Origin: Gammaproteobacteria bacterium | GTDB lineage: Bacteria; Pseudomonadota; Gammaproteobacteria; Steroidobacterales; Woeseiaceae | Reading direction: 5' to 3' | NCBI GenBank assembly: GCA_022600955.1 | Contig: JAHZJK010000025.1 | Location: 35,141 to 99,140, forward strand | DNA: 64,000 bases | Shown: one piece after another, positions 51,893-61,694 of the stretch | How positions within the stretch are numbered: position 1 is the stretch's first letter | Layout of the letters: each line of letters starts with the position of its first letter | The notes under the pieces: model-generated | Seen by the model: the letters and a program-made list of their open reading frames with translations, nothing else | Told to the model about the DNA's origin: nothing | Database searches by the model: none | Program-made: the position numbers and the translations under genes

Positions 51893-53907
51893 CTTTAATA
51901 CACTGGAAAACCGAAACTGATGACCAGGGACTACTCTGGTTGTGTCTGGACCGCGCAGAGGCAAGTGCCAATACGCTATCAACCGAGGTGCTCTCCGAGC
52001 TCAATGAGCTCGTTTCCGAGCTCGCTGAGAATCCACCCAAGGGCGTGGTGCTCTGGTCTGGCAAGAACAACAGCTTTGTCATGGGCGCAGACATCAATGA
52101 GTTCACGAAGATCGACAGCCCGGAACGCGCGCTCGAGCTGGTGCGTCTCGGACAGGAACTGATGAACAAGGTTGAGCGACTGCCGTGCCCGACCGTGGCT
52201 GTCATCAACGGTGTTTGCATGGGCGGTGGTCTCGAACTGGCAATGGCCTGCGACTATCGCATCGTGTATGCCGGCAGCAAGAAAATACTCGGCCTGCCGG
52301 AAGTCAAACTCGGGCTCCATCCGGGATTTGGTGGAACCGTCCGTGCCGTACAGATCTGCGGTGTCCGCGAAGGTATGCCACTGATGTTGACCGGCAACCC
52401 GGTGCGTCCGTCCAAGGCAAAAGCGACCGGGCTGGTCGACAAGATCACCGATGCGGATAGCTGGCGTGATGACGCTCGCAAAATTCTGCGGCAGGCACCG
52501 CCGAAACAACGCGCACCGTTCGTCGACAGGCTGCTGAATACCGCACTTGCGAGGCCACTTGTGCGCAAGATGCTCCTGAAGCAGGTACAGGGCAAAGCTC
52601 GCAAAGATCACTACCCTGCTCCGTACGCGATGATTGACATCTGGACCGCCGAGGGCGCGTCATCGGCAACCGGTTACGAAGCAGAGGCCAGGAGTTTTGC
52701 CGAACTTCTATGTACCAGCACTTCTCGTAACCTGGTGCGGGTGTTTTTCCTGCAGAGCAAGCTCAAGAGCCAGGGCAACAAGACCGATGCACGAGTGGAA
52801 CATGTTCATGTTGTCGGCGCAGGTGTCATGGGCGGCGATATTGCGGCCTGGTGTGCGCTCCGCGGGCACACGGTTACGCTGCAGGACCGAGAACAAAAAT
52901 ACATCGATCCAGCATTAGCCCGGGCCGAAAAACTGTTTTCGAAACGTGTTCGAGATGATGCCAGGCGTTCCAGCACGGCGGCACGCCTGGTCGCTGATGT
53001 GGCTGGCGATGGTGTTGCCAGGGCTGATCTGGTCATAGAAGCGATCTATGAGAATCTTGAGGCGAAGCAGGAACTCTACAAAGCACTGCAGGCAAAAATG
53101 AAACCTGGCGCGTTACTGGCAACCAACACGTCCAGTATTCGACTGGAGGAGCTGCGTACTGTGCTCGACGAACCACAACGGTTCATCGGCCTGCATTTTT
53201 TCAACCCGGTGGCGATGCTACCGCTGGTTGAAGTCATTCGCTGCGAAGACACCGAGCAGGACGCCCTCGATATCGGGTTTGCATTCACCAAGGGTATCGG
53301 CAAGTTCCCGCTTGAGTGCGCAAGTTCACCCGGGTTCGTCGTCAATCGTATCCTGGCACCCTATATGGGTGAGGCCATGCATCTGGCAGAAGAAGGTGTG
53401 CCGCTGGCCGAAATTGACAAGGCTGCGGAGGCTTTCGGAATGCCGATGGGACCTGTCGAGCTTGCGGACAGCGTTGGGCTTGATGTTGCGATGCACGTTT
53501 CAAAGGTGCTCGGCGCATCGATGGACCGGCCTGTCCCTGAGGCACTCAAGGCCAAGGTCGATGCGGGTCTGCTCGGCCGCAAGTCTGGCGAGGGTTACTA
53601 CCGCTGGGAGAATGGCAAGGCGGTCAAGCCGGATGCCGGCAGCGCCAGTGTGCCCGCCGATATTGAGGACCGCCTGATTCTCCCAATGCTCAACGAGGCC
53701 GTTGCCTGCCTGTCCGAGAACGTCGTTTCAGACCGTGATCTGCTCGATGCGGGCGTGATCTTCGGTACGGGATTCGCACCGTTTCGCGGCGGACCGCTTA
53801 ACTATGCCAGCGACCGCGGTACTACCAGCGTCGTTATGCGGCTAAACGAGTTAGCGAAGGCGCATGGCGCTCGCTTTGAGCCGCACAATGGGTGGTCCGA
53901 CCTGTGA
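51889..53907 (+). CDS. fadJ: Fatty-acid beta-oxidation multienzyme (FadJ-like)
   Basis: The product has 672 residues. N-terminal enoyl-CoA hydratase (~1-190) with GADINEF, CMGGGLELAMACDYRI and GLHPGFGGTVRAVQ. A central linker is followed by the 3-hydroxyacyl-CoA dehydrogenase NAD domain (~305-490; VVGAGVMGGDIAAWCALRGHTV, EAIYENLEAKQ, NTSSI, GLHFFNPVAMLPLVEVI) and C-terminal domains (~490-670; GFVVNRILAPYMGEAM). The catalytic His is in LHFFNPV. It runs two consecutive beta-oxidation steps; no thiolase gene is adjacent. Confidence 0.88.
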   Translation: MTLIHWKTETDDQGLLWLCLDRAEASANTLSTEVLSELNELVSELAENPPKGVVLWSGKNNSFVMGADINEFTKIDSPERALELVRLGQELMNKVERLPCPTVAVINGVCMGGGLELAMACDYRIVYAGSKKILGLPEVKLGLHPGFGGTVRAVQICGVREGMPLMLTGNPVRPSKAKATGLVDKITDADSWRDDARKILRQAPPKQRAPFVDRLLNTALARPLVRKMLLKQVQGKARKDHYPAPYAMIDIWTAEGASSATGYEAEARSFAELLCTSTSRNLVRVFFLQSKLKSQGNKTDARVEHVHVVGAGVMGGDIAAWCALRGHTVTLQDREQKYIDPALARAEKLFSKRVRDDARRSSTAARLVADVAGDGVARADLVIEAIYENLEAKQELYKALQAKMKPGALLATNTSSIRLEELRTVLDEPQRFIGLHFFNPVAMLPLVEVIRCEDTEQDALDIGFAFTKGIGKFPLECASSPGFVVNRILAPYMGEAMHLAEEGVPLAEIDKAAEAFGMPMGPVELADSVGLDVAMHVSKVLGASMDRPVPEALKAKVDAGLLGRKSGEGYYRWENGKAVKPDAGSASVPADIEDRLILPMLNEAVACLSENVVSDRDLLDAGVIFGTGFAPFRGGPLNYASDRGTTSVVMRLNELAKAHGARFEPHNGWSDL

Positions 53908-54063
53908 TCGCGGTCACAGATGCTTGCCGGGTGGAAAGCAAACTGTGCGCCGCTTCACGCTGCGCGCAATAGAAGGTTCCAGAAGTTATTGAATTAACGG
54001 TAGAATACGGGACTGTTGGGGCAGCAACGCCCAGAGCGAAAATCGAGTGAAGCAGGATGACTA

Positions 54064-55110
54064 ATGGCAATTGAGCAGGTAAGCACAGAGCTGCTCTCAG
54101 CATTCTCCCCGCTGGACGGCTTAAAACGGGACAACCTTGCGGCCCTGGCTCGCAAAGTACAGATCCGTGAGATGTCGCCCGGCCAGGTGTTGTTCAAAGA
54201 AGGCGACACCGAGAAACGCACGATCTATGTCATCGAAGGCACTCTCGATCTCGTCGACGGCGCCAAACTGGTTGCAACAGTAAAAGGCGGCTCTGACCTG
54301 GCACGCAACCCCGTCGCGCCGGTTTACCCGCGCCGCGTCTCTGCCAAGGCTCGTGATCGGGTGCAGTTCATCTCCATAGACAGTGATCTGCTCGATGTGA
54401 TGCTCACGTGGGACCAAACCGGCACCTACGAAGTATCGGACCTGCAAGGCAAGTCAGACCAGACCAACGAAGACTGGATGACAATGCTGCTGCAGACGAA
54501 GGCATTCCACAAAATTCCGCCTGCAAATATCCAGGCGATCTTCATGCGCATGCAGCAGATCAACTATCGCTCTGGCGATGTGATCCTCAAGCAAGGTGCT
54601 GAGGGTGACTACTTTTATGTATTGATCGGGGGATCTGCCCTCGTGACGCGCGAAACGCCGCTTAGCAAGGAAGGAATCAAGCTGGCTGAGCTCAAGGTCG
54701 GCGATACGTTCGGCGAAGAGGCTTTGATCTCTGATGCGAAGCGCAACGCGACGGTAACAATGCAAAGCGACGGTGCGGTCATGCGTCTCGGCAAGGATGA
54801 TTTCAAGACTCTGCTGAACGAGCCTATGCTTGACTGGCTGAGCATGTCCGACGCTGAGGAGATTATTCGCTCAGGTGGCCAATGGCTGGATGTTCGTCTA
54901 CCCAGCGAATTCGAGAACCAACACCTCGATGGCGCGCTAAATATCCCGCTGTACTTTATTCGCCTGAAGCTGAATACGCTGGACGCAACGAAGAAGTATG
55001 TAGTTTGTTGCGACACAGGTCGTCGCAGCTCTGCTGGTGCCTACATTCTGAATGAGCGTGGCTACCAGGCGTATGTCTTGCAGGGCGGCATCAACCGCGA
55101 ACAATCCTGA
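54064..55110 (+). CDS. Tandem cNMP-binding domains fused to a rhodanese domain
   Basis: The product has 348 residues. CNB domain 1 (~10-110: MSPGQVLFKEGDTEKRTIYVIEGTL, with a degenerate phosphate cassette) is followed by CNB domain 2 (~150-250: GDVILKQGAEGDYFYVLIGG, GDTFGEEALISDAKRNATVTM, an intact-looking cassette with Arg). The rhodanese domain (~265-345) has DVRLPSEFENQHLDGALNIPL and catalytic Cys in VVCCDTGRRSSAGAY. It may couple a cyclic nucleotide or an ancestor-like ligand to sulfur transfer or Cys-based sensing. No DNA-binding domain is present. A mono-cistronic gene with a plausible promoter in the 150 bp upstream. Confidence 0.85.
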   Translation: MAIEQVSTELLSAFSPLDGLKRDNLAALARKVQIREMSPGQVLFKEGDTEKRTIYVIEGTLDLVDGAKLVATVKGGSDLARNPVAPVYPRRVSAKARDRVQFISIDSDLLDVMLTWDQTGTYEVSDLQGKSDQTNEDWMTMLLQTKAFHKIPPANIQAIFMRMQQINYRSGDVILKQGAEGDYFYVLIGGSALVTRETPLSKEGIKLAELKVGDTFGEEALISDAKRNATVTMQSDGAVMRLGKDDFKTLLNEPMLDWLSMSDAEEIIRSGGQWLDVRLPSEFENQHLDGALNIPLYFIRLKLNTLDATKKYVVCCDTGRRSSAGAYILNERGYQAYVLQGGINREQS

Positions 55111-55145
55111 CAAGTGTGTTGTGCCGCATCGACGGCACGCAGCAG

Positions 55146-55484
55146 TTACATCGTATGGGTAGGCTTCTCGCCGCCAAGTGCGCCAGCCAGGTAGTTCTCA
55201 ATCTTCTTTTGCGTATTACCTTGGTCCTGATCTGAGAATTGCACACCAATACCGGCCGTGCGCTTACCTTGCGCACCTTTTGGCGTCATCCAGATGACCG
55301 TACCTGCAACCGGAATCTTCTCCTCCTCACCCATCAGGTTGAGTAGCATGAACACCTCATCGCCGAGCCGGTAAGAGCTGTTGGTGGGGATAAACAGGCC
55401 ACCGTTGATCACATAGGGCATGTACGCGAGGTACAAGGCGCTCTTGTCTTTGATCGTCAGTGTAAGTAATCCGGGTTTGCTCAT
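55146..55484 (-). CDS. pilZ: PilZ-domain type IV pilus protein
   Basis: The product has 112 residues, the size of orthodox PilZ. It has the beta-barrel GGLFIPTNSSYRLGDEVFMLLNL and a diagnostic ending (KIPVAGTVIWMTPKGAQGKRTAGIGVQF). As in Pseudomonas PilZ, the RxxxR c-di-GMP motif is absent. Pairs with the PilB/FimX assembly ATPase machinery in pilus extension. The gene lies 27 bp after holB, the classic order tmk-holB-pilZ. Confidence 0.9.
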   Translation of the reverse strand: MSKPGLLTLTIKDKSALYLAYMPYVINGGLFIPTNSSYRLGDEVFMLLNLMGEEEKIPVAGTVIWMTPKGAQGKRTAGIGVQFSDQDQGNTQKKIENYLAGALGGEKPTHTM

Positions 55485-55511
55485 GTCGCTCTTGTCTCTT
55501 GTTGTCGTGCC

Positions 55512-56498
55512 TTAGCAGCGCTTCAGCATCAGTTCCATGCCATCTGTTGGCGGCGCGAGGCCGCAGTCTTTGAGGCCAGCGGTCCAGTCGATCAACAGCC
55601 CTTCAAGTGTTAGTTGAACGTTGTACGAGCCGCCTGGCTGCCCACGCAGTCTATTGATTATGTCTAAATAGCAGAACAAATTTCGCCTGTCCATGCGGCG
55701 CAGCACAGATTCGTCAATTGCCAGGCCAGGCGCAGCCTCCCGACCCACAGAACCCGCCATAATGGTCAGTTTGACCTGTTGTGCGAGCCAGGTCAGTACA
55801 AACTGGGGGTCCTGTTTTGCCCAGCGGGCAGCGACCTCGACGGCAGAGCCGCTGCCATTACCCAGCACCTGCAGGTCGCGCCCCATTGATGAGCTCGTTT
55901 CAAGGTCGTCTGCACTCAAGAGTGCGGCCAGCGGCGCACCCCCGGCCATTCGCAAGGCCTCCGCCCAGTTGTTTCCGGGATGGCTGCGGTCGAGCCACTT
56001 CAGCCCTTCTGTCGCGCCCGGAACGCCAAAATCGATTCTCTGGCAACGACTGAAAATAGTGGCAGGCAATTTGCCAACGCGATCGGCTATCAATACCAGT
56101 AGTGCGTCACCGGGAGGTTCTTCCAGTGTCTTTAACAAGCTGTTTGCGGCATTTGCAGTCATGTCATTGGCCGGTTCAATGACAGCCACTTTGCCACGCC
56201 CTTCATAACTGGTCAGATTGAGTTCACTCACGAGATCGCGAATCTGCTCGATACCAATGGTTTTTTTGTCTTCGGCTGTCGTAATCCAACGCATATCAGG
56301 GTGTTCAAGGACTTCGTAGGGTGACACGGGCAGCATCGACAATGGATCCGGACGCAGCTTTTGACTGGCAATCCAGGACGCCGCAGCGCGTTTGCCAACG
56401 CCCTTCGGTCCAGTCAGCATCACCGCGTGCGGCAGTCGATCCTGCTGGATTCTGTCCGACCAGGATCTTGCAAAGCTTTCGTGCCAGGTTAATTCCAT
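55512..56498 (-). CDS. holB: DNA polymerase III subunit delta'
   Basis: The product has 328 residues. AAA+ core with P-loop-like GPKGVGKRAAAS (delta' itself does not hydrolyse ATP in E. coli), the NLTSYEGRGKVAVIEPAND segment, NAANSLLKTLEEPP (sensor) and SRCQRIDF. It is a clamp-loader subunit that loads beta clamps on DNA. Located between tmk and pilZ, 33 bp after tmk. Confidence 0.92.
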   Translation of the reverse strand: MELTWHESFARSWSDRIQQDRLPHAVMLTGPKGVGKRAAASWIASQKLRPDPLSMLPVSPYEVLEHPDMRWITTAEDKKTIGIEQIRDLVSELNLTSYEGRGKVAVIEPANDMTANAANSLLKTLEEPPGDALLVLIADRVGKLPATIFSRCQRIDFGVPGATEGLKWLDRSHPGNNWAEALRMAGGAPLAALLSADDLETSSSMGRDLQVLGNGSGSAVEVAARWAKQDPQFVLTWLAQQVKLTIMAGSVGREAAPGLAIDESVLRRMDRRNLFCYLDIINRLRGQPGGSYNVQLTLEGLLIDWTAGLKDCGLAPPTDGMELMLKRC

Positions 56499-56531
56499 AA
56501 AACAGTAGCTTATAGCTCTTTCTTAATGTCT

Positions 56532-57155
56532 TTACTTAGTTAAAAGCAGGTCAGCCAGCGCGATCACATCCTGGCGCACATCAGCCAGTGGTCGTGTCGT
56601 GTCGACGATCGCAAAACGTTCCGGCTCCATAGCCGCAATCTGCAGATAGCATTCTCGGACGCGCTCAAAGAACTCGTGCTGCTCCTGTTCAAACCGGTCT
56701 CGTGCACCGCGCTTGCTCACACGTCCAAGACCAATCTCCACGGGCGCATCCAGCAAGATTGTCAGGTCCGGCCATGTGTCGCGATGCACCAGGTCCGCAA
56801 GACCATCGATGGTTGCGAGCGGAATACCCCTGCCGCCGCCCTGGTAGGCGCGGCTGGAATCAGTAAAGCGGTCGCTGACGACCCATTTGCCATTTTCGAG
56901 CGCCGGAATAATAACGTTGTTTACGTTTAGCGAGCGTGCTGCAAACATCAGCAGCAACTCGGCGACTTCGGGAATAGGCTCATCGCCACGATCCTTCAGT
57001 ATGTCGCGTATATCCTCCGCAAGCGGCGTGCCGCCCGGTTCACGTGTTTGCAGCACTTCGAAACCCGCCGATTCGATGTGGCCTACAAGCGCCGCGATAT
57101 TGCTCGACTTGCCAACACCTTCAATGCCTTCTACAGAAATAAACCGACCGCGCAT
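56532..57155 (-). CDS. tmk: Thymidylate kinase
   Basis: The product has 207 residues. P-loop GIEGVGKSSNI, the DR motif SDRFTDSSRAYQGGGRG and the LID RGARDRFEQEQHEFF with arginine-rich type II pattern. It makes dTDP from dTMP with ATP. The start lies 2 bp after the end of mltG. Confidence 0.95.
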   Translation of the reverse strand: MRGRFISVEGIEGVGKSSNIAALVGHIESAGFEVLQTREPGGTPLAEDIRDILKDRGDEPIPEVAELLLMFAARSLNVNNVIIPALENGKWVVSDRFTDSSRAYQGGGRGIPLATIDGLADLVHRDTWPDLTILLDAPVEIGLGRVSKRGARDRFEQEQHEFFERVRECYLQIAAMEPERFAIVDTTRPLADVRQDVIALADLLLTK

Positions 57156-57157
57156 CT

Positions 57158-58198
57158 TCAGCTTCCGTTGCGGCGCTGGCGCAGCCGGCGTAAATACTCA
57201 GCAACCGCGGCATCATGTTCGGCTTTGGTCGCAGAGAACTTATGACTGCCGTCATCAAGCCCGGTCGCAACAAAGTACAACTCCTCACCACTTGCAGGAT
57301 TCAGCGCAGCACGGATTGCATCTCTGCCTGGCATGGCAATGGGCGTCGGCGGCAATCCATGGCGGGTGTATGTGTTGTATGGCGTATCGGTGCGCAAGTG
57401 CTTGCGTGTGATATTGCCGTCAAAAGCCGGGCCTATGCCGTATATCACTGTCGGGTCTGTTTGTAGCCGCATGCGTTTTTGTAAGCGCCGGGCGAATACG
57501 CCAGCAATTCGCGGTCTCTCATCTGTTCGAGCCGTTTCCTTTTCAACAATGCTGGCGAGAATCAGAGCCTCGTAAGGCGTCTTGACGGGGGCATCTTCGG
57601 CGCGGTTGGGCCATTCCTCGGCAAGGACCTTCTGCATCAGTTGATATGCCTGCCCTAGCAACGCCTTGTCTGTCGTTTCACTGGGAAAGTTGTAAGTCTC
57701 TGGCAGAAACATGCCTTCGGGATGAGTGTGATTTGCGCCCAGGGACTCAAGCAATGCAGGCCAGTCTTCATCGGTCATCGTCACTTCGATCGCCGCATTT
57801 CTGTGCAGCGCTGCAAGCACTTCACGGTAACTCCAGCCTTCAATGATAGTGAACGAATAGAGCCGTACATCGCCGGTTGTAAACTGTTGCAACAGGGATT
57901 CTGGCGTAGCGCCCTTTTCGATCAGGTAGTCACCCGCCTGGATCGCACCGGTGAGTTTGTGCCAACGCGCATACAGTCGTAGCCAGCGGTCTCCGGAGAC
58001 TATCTCCTGCTCGACCAGTCGGCGAGAGACGCTCGCAAAAGAACTACCTGCCGGAATTTCGAATGCAACGCCGGTTTCCGGCACATCCAGTTCCGTGTTC
58101 ATGAAACGGTTGACTTGCAGTGCAAGCAGTCCGACCGCAACGCAAGCTGCGACAAAGATGGCAAGACCAGACAGTAACCAGCGATTCAAAGCCTGCAC
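57158..58198 (-). CDS. mltG: Endolytic transglycosylase MltG
   Basis: The product has 346 residues. N-terminal membrane helix (LLSGLAIFVAACVAVGLLAL), a LysM-like region (FEIPAGSSFASVSRRLVEQ) and YceG catalytic domain with Glu in ASIVEKETA, then RMRLQTDPTVIYG and PYNTYTRHGLPPTPIAMPG. It cuts nascent glycan strands and sets their length. It overlaps pabC by 13 bp. Confidence 0.95.
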   Translation of the reverse strand: MQALNRWLLSGLAIFVAACVAVGLLALQVNRFMNTELDVPETGVAFEIPAGSSFASVSRRLVEQEIVSGDRWLRLYARWHKLTGAIQAGDYLIEKGATPESLLQQFTTGDVRLYSFTIIEGWSYREVLAALHRNAAIEVTMTDEDWPALLESLGANHTHPEGMFLPETYNFPSETTDKALLGQAYQLMQKVLAEEWPNRAEDAPVKTPYEALILASIVEKETARTDERPRIAGVFARRLQKRMRLQTDPTVIYGIGPAFDGNITRKHLRTDTPYNTYTRHGLPPTPIAMPGRDAIRAALNPASGEELYFVATGLDDGSHKFSATKAEHDAAVAEYLRRLRQRRNGS

Positions 58199-59031
58199 TC
58201 CCGTATTCCCTGCTCCGCCAGGCTACGCATGACCTCTTGCGTTACCGGGCCCACATCCCAGCACCAGTCTGCGCAGCTTTTCACAGGCAAGAGACCAAAC
58301 TGACTGTTACTAAGAAACACCTCATCGGCACTAGCCAATTGCTCCCTGTTGATATCGATTTCCTGCACCTTGCAGTCGGTGTCTGCAAGAACGTCAACAA
58401 CAAGTCGACGCATGACGCCCGCAACACCACAGCGGTTTAACTGTGGTGTTGAAATCTTGTTTTCTGCAACGAGAAACACGTTGCTCATGGTACCGCAGAT
58501 AAGTCTGTCGTCCGCGTCCATCGTCAACCCTTCAAACAATCGCGCCTCCAGAACCTCAGATCTTGCGAGCACCTGTTCCAGCCGATTGAGTGTTTTCAGT
58601 CCGGCAAACGGTGAACCGCATGCCAGCCGGGTCTCGCACAGTAATGTATCGAGGCCTTTGTGATATTTGTCGAGTGCAACCGGTTGCGTCAGGAAGGCAC
58701 CAACATAGGTTTCAGTTTCGATCGGTCTCGGTCGTCCGTAGCCTCGGAGTCCCGGGGCCGCTACGACGATGATTTTCGCGATGCAATACGCCTCGGGTAC
58801 ATCACTTTGTCTGATCGCGTCTGTTACCTGCTGCAGTAACTGGTCGGTGTGAGGTGCTTTTAGCCCAAGTCGCTCGCAGCCCTGCGTCAGGCGCTCCGCA
58901 TGATACTCCCAGAGCCGCGCGCTACCCGCCCGTATCGCGATGGTCTCAAACAGGCCATCACCGTAGTGCAGACCGCGACTGGCGATCGAGATTTCGCCGA
59001 CCGGTTCACCATTCCGATACCACTCACCCAT
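58186..59031 (-). CDS. pabC: 4-amino-4-deoxychorismate lyase
   Basis: The product has 281 residues. PLP fold-type IV. PLP Lys in AGLKTLNRLEQVLAR, with HYGDGLFETIAIR at the N-terminus and ICGTMSNVFLV ahead of the C-terminal phosphate loop. It releases p-aminobenzoate and pyruvate for folate. The frame overlaps pabB by 8 bp upstream and mltG by 13 bp downstream. Confidence 0.93.
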   Translation of the reverse strand: MGEWYRNGEPVGEISIASRGLHYGDGLFETIAIRAGSARLWEYHAERLTQGCERLGLKAPHTDQLLQQVTDAIRQSDVPEAYCIAKIIVVAAPGLRGYGRPRPIETETYVGAFLTQPVALDKYHKGLDTLLCETRLACGSPFAGLKTLNRLEQVLARSEVLEARLFEGLTMDADDRLICGTMSNVFLVAENKISTPQLNRCGVAGVMRRLVVDVLADTDCKVQEIDINREQLASADEVFLSNSQFGLLPVKSCADWCWDVGPVTQEVMRSLAEQGIRECRL

Positions 59032-60373
59032 CTGTTAGCGCTCTCAACATGCCTTTGGCCTTTGCCCTGGTTTCTTCCAGCTCCGCTTGCGGCTCGGAAT
59101 CCGCAACAATGCCAGACCCAGCCCTAAAGGTAACGTGATTCCCGCTCTTGACCATCGTCCGGATCAGAATATTCAAATCCAGGCTGCCGTCGCGATTCAG
59201 GTAGCCGAACGAACCCGTATATGCGCCGCGCGCGCTCTTCTCAAGTTCGCTGATAATTTCCATGCAACGAACTTTTGGACAACCGGTAATCGTACCGCCC
59301 GGGAAAACCGCGGCGATAGCCTTACCGGGCGTAACACCGGGGTCAAGACGTCCACGAACGTTGGAAACAATGTGATGCACATGCGCGTAGGACTCGAGGA
59401 CCATCATTTCATTGACTTCTACACTGCCCGCCTCGCAAACACGTCCAAGATCGTTTCGCTCAAGGTCAATCAGCATGACGTGTTCGGCACGTTCTTTTGG
59501 GTGCGCAAACAATTCTTCTGATAACTCGTCGTCCGCCGCCGAGTCGCTGCTGCGAGGTCGCGTTCCTGCGATCGGTCGTGTAGATATCATGCCGTCCCTG
59601 ATGCTCACGAGCCGTTCCGGTGATGATGATATGACAGAGACACCCTGCCAATGCGCGATTCCGGCGAAAGGAGCCGGGTTTTCCCCACATAGAGATGCGT
59701 AAATCATTTCGGAACTCAGCGCGGGCGAAACCTCGGTATTCCATTCGCGCGAGAGATTCGCCTGGTAGACATCGCCCGAGGCAATGTACTCCTTGGCACG
59801 TTCGACAGCATGCATGAACTTTTCGCCGGGTTCCTCAATCACTTCCGCCGTCGTTGTTACGACGCGATCGGAGGTGCCAGCCACTGCTTTGAGATCCGCC
59901 TCAAGTTGCGCGCGATCGACACATTCGTGTGTTTCACAAACAATCCGGCAGCTATCGTCCTCGTGATCGAAGATCAAGGCGACCGGGCAACGGACCGCAA
60001 AAGCAACTGGCAATTGTGGGTCCTGCGAGAGCTTGAGGCCAGGCTCCACTTCGCCTGCCAGTTCGTAACCCAGATACACGAACCAGCCACCGTGGAAAGG
60101 CAGCTCAGCATGCCCGCTCGCGCTGCTTTCCTGCCGCCACCACTTGTCCAGCTCATCCAGGAAACTTGTCGCATCCGGGTCGTGTCGACCGGACAGCTGA
60201 CCATCAGCCTCTAGCTGAAGTGACTCACCCGGAAACGCAAACAAAATATCAAAGCGACCCAAACTCCCACCGGGAGCAGTGCTCTGTAACAAAAACGGAT
60301 AACGAGTCGGAAACGCCTGGTTGAGTTTTCTCAACACGTCCGGCGTAGCGACTGAAATCGGAAAGTCAGTCAA
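59024..60373 (-). CDS. pabB: Aminodeoxychorismate synthase component I
   Basis: The product has 449 residues. Chorismate-binding enzyme with SSPERLVS, RPIAGTRPR, EHVMLIDLERNDLGRVCEAGSV and the GGTITGCPKVRCMEII loop. In folate synthesis it aminates chorismate using ammonia from a PabA glutaminase, which is not in the window. Overlaps fabF by 8 bp, as part of the fabF-pabB-pabC run. Confidence 0.93.
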   Translation of the reverse strand: MTDFPISVATPDVLRKLNQAFPTRYPFLLQSTAPGGSLGRFDILFAFPGESLQLEADGQLSGRHDPDATSFLDELDKWWRQESSASGHAELPFHGGWFVYLGYELAGEVEPGLKLSQDPQLPVAFAVRCPVALIFDHEDDSCRIVCETHECVDRAQLEADLKAVAGTSDRVVTTTAEVIEEPGEKFMHAVERAKEYIASGDVYQANLSREWNTEVSPALSSEMIYASLCGENPAPFAGIAHWQGVSVISSSPERLVSIRDGMISTRPIAGTRPRSSDSAADDELSEELFAHPKERAEHVMLIDLERNDLGRVCEAGSVEVNEMMVLESYAHVHHIVSNVRGRLDPGVTPGKAIAAVFPGGTITGCPKVRCMEIISELEKSARGAYTGSFGYLNRDGSLDLNILIRTMVKSGNHVTFRAGSGIVADSEPQAELEETRAKAKGMLRALTDG

Positions 60374-61607
60374 CCGCGCGAAGAATTATGCTGCCATTGG
60401 TACCGCCAAATCCGAACGAGTTCGAGATTGCGGTTTTGACCTTTGCATCACGCGCAACGTTCGCCGTGTAGTCGAGATCGCACTCAGGGTCCTGGTTTTG
60501 CAGGTTGATCGTTGGCGGGATGACCTGGTGCTTGATTGCCAGCGCGCAGAAAATTGCCTCAGCGGCTCCGGCCGCACCCAGCAAGTGTCCGGTTGTCGAT
60601 TTCGTTGAACTGACAACGAGGTCCTTCGCATGGTCACCGAATGCCCGCTTGATGCCTGTGGTCTCACCAATATCACCGGCCGGTGTAGAAGTACCGTGCG
60701 CATTTAGATAGTCAACGTCGCGCGCGTCTATCCCGGCATCTTTGAGAGCGGCCGTCATGCATTTGCGGGCGCCTTCCCCGTCAGCAGGCGGCAACGTGAT
60801 ATGGAAAGCGTCGCCACTCATGCCGAAGCCGATCAGTTCAGCATATATTTTTGCGCCGCGTGCCCTGGCGTGCTCGAGCTCCTCGAGTACTACGCAACCA
60901 GCGCCGTTGCTCAAAACAAAACCATCACGATCTATGTCATAGGGTCGACTGGCGCCGGCCGGATCATCGTTGCGTGTCGTCATTGCGCGAGCTGAGCAGA
61001 AGCCAGCCATCGCCAGAGGTGTTGTTGCGTACTCCGAACCTCCGGCAAGCATTACCTCGGCGTCTCCGTGTTCGATACTCCGTGCACTAAGCCCGATACA
61101 ATGCGTTGACGTCGCACATGCGGTGACAACGGAAAGATTCGGCCCGGTAATATGCTGCAGGATGCTCACCTGACCGGACGTCATATTGATGATGCTGCCT
61201 GGAATAAAAAACGGCGAGACTTTACGCACACCGCCTTCCAGCATCTTGTTGTGATTGTCTTCGATGGTCTTGATGCCACCGATTCCCGCGCCCATCGCAA
61301 CACCGATCGAGTGTCCGTTTTCTGCTGTGATTTCGAGGCCTGAATCGGCGATCGCATCCATCGTGGCGGCGACGCCGTAATGAATGAAAGGATCATTCTT
61401 GCGCTGATCTTTTTTCGTCAGATAAGTGTCTACGTCGAAGTCTTTTACCAGGCCGGCTATGCGGGTCGGAAAACTCGATGTATCGAAATCTTCAATGAGT
61501 TGAGTGCCCGATACACCTTCGCAAACATTGCTCCAGGCGGTATCGAGTGAACTGCCAACCGGTGAGACGATGCCCATACCAGTTATTACAACGCGTCGTT
61601 TGCTCAA
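60366..61607 (-). CDS. fabF: 3-oxoacyl-ACP synthase II (KASII)
   Basis: The product has 413 residues. Cys nucleophile in VTACATSTHCIG, His residues in NAHGTSTPAGD and TTGHLLGAAGA, and the FGFGGTNGS C-terminal loop. It extends acyl-ACP by two carbons with malonyl-ACP. It lies 87 bp after acpP. Confidence 0.96.
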   Translation of the reverse strand: MSKRRVVITGMGIVSPVGSSLDTAWSNVCEGVSGTQLIEDFDTSSFPTRIAGLVKDFDVDTYLTKKDQRKNDPFIHYGVAATMDAIADSGLEITAENGHSIGVAMGAGIGGIKTIEDNHNKMLEGGVRKVSPFFIPGSIINMTSGQVSILQHITGPNLSVVTACATSTHCIGLSARSIEHGDAEVMLAGGSEYATTPLAMAGFCSARAMTTRNDDPAGASRPYDIDRDGFVLSNGAGCVVLEELEHARARGAKIYAELIGFGMSGDAFHITLPPADGEGARKCMTAALKDAGIDARDVDYLNAHGTSTPAGDIGETTGIKRAFGDHAKDLVVSSTKSTTGHLLGAAGAAEAIFCALAIKHQVIPPTINLQNQDPECDLDYTANVARDAKVKTAISNSFGFGGTNGSIILRAVD

Positions 61608-61694
61608 GTTCGATCGTCAGTTATTGTCTGGCGGAGTCGCCAAAAGAAAAATAAGATTGGCGCGACGACAAGAAATGTCGCCGCGCCGATAACG

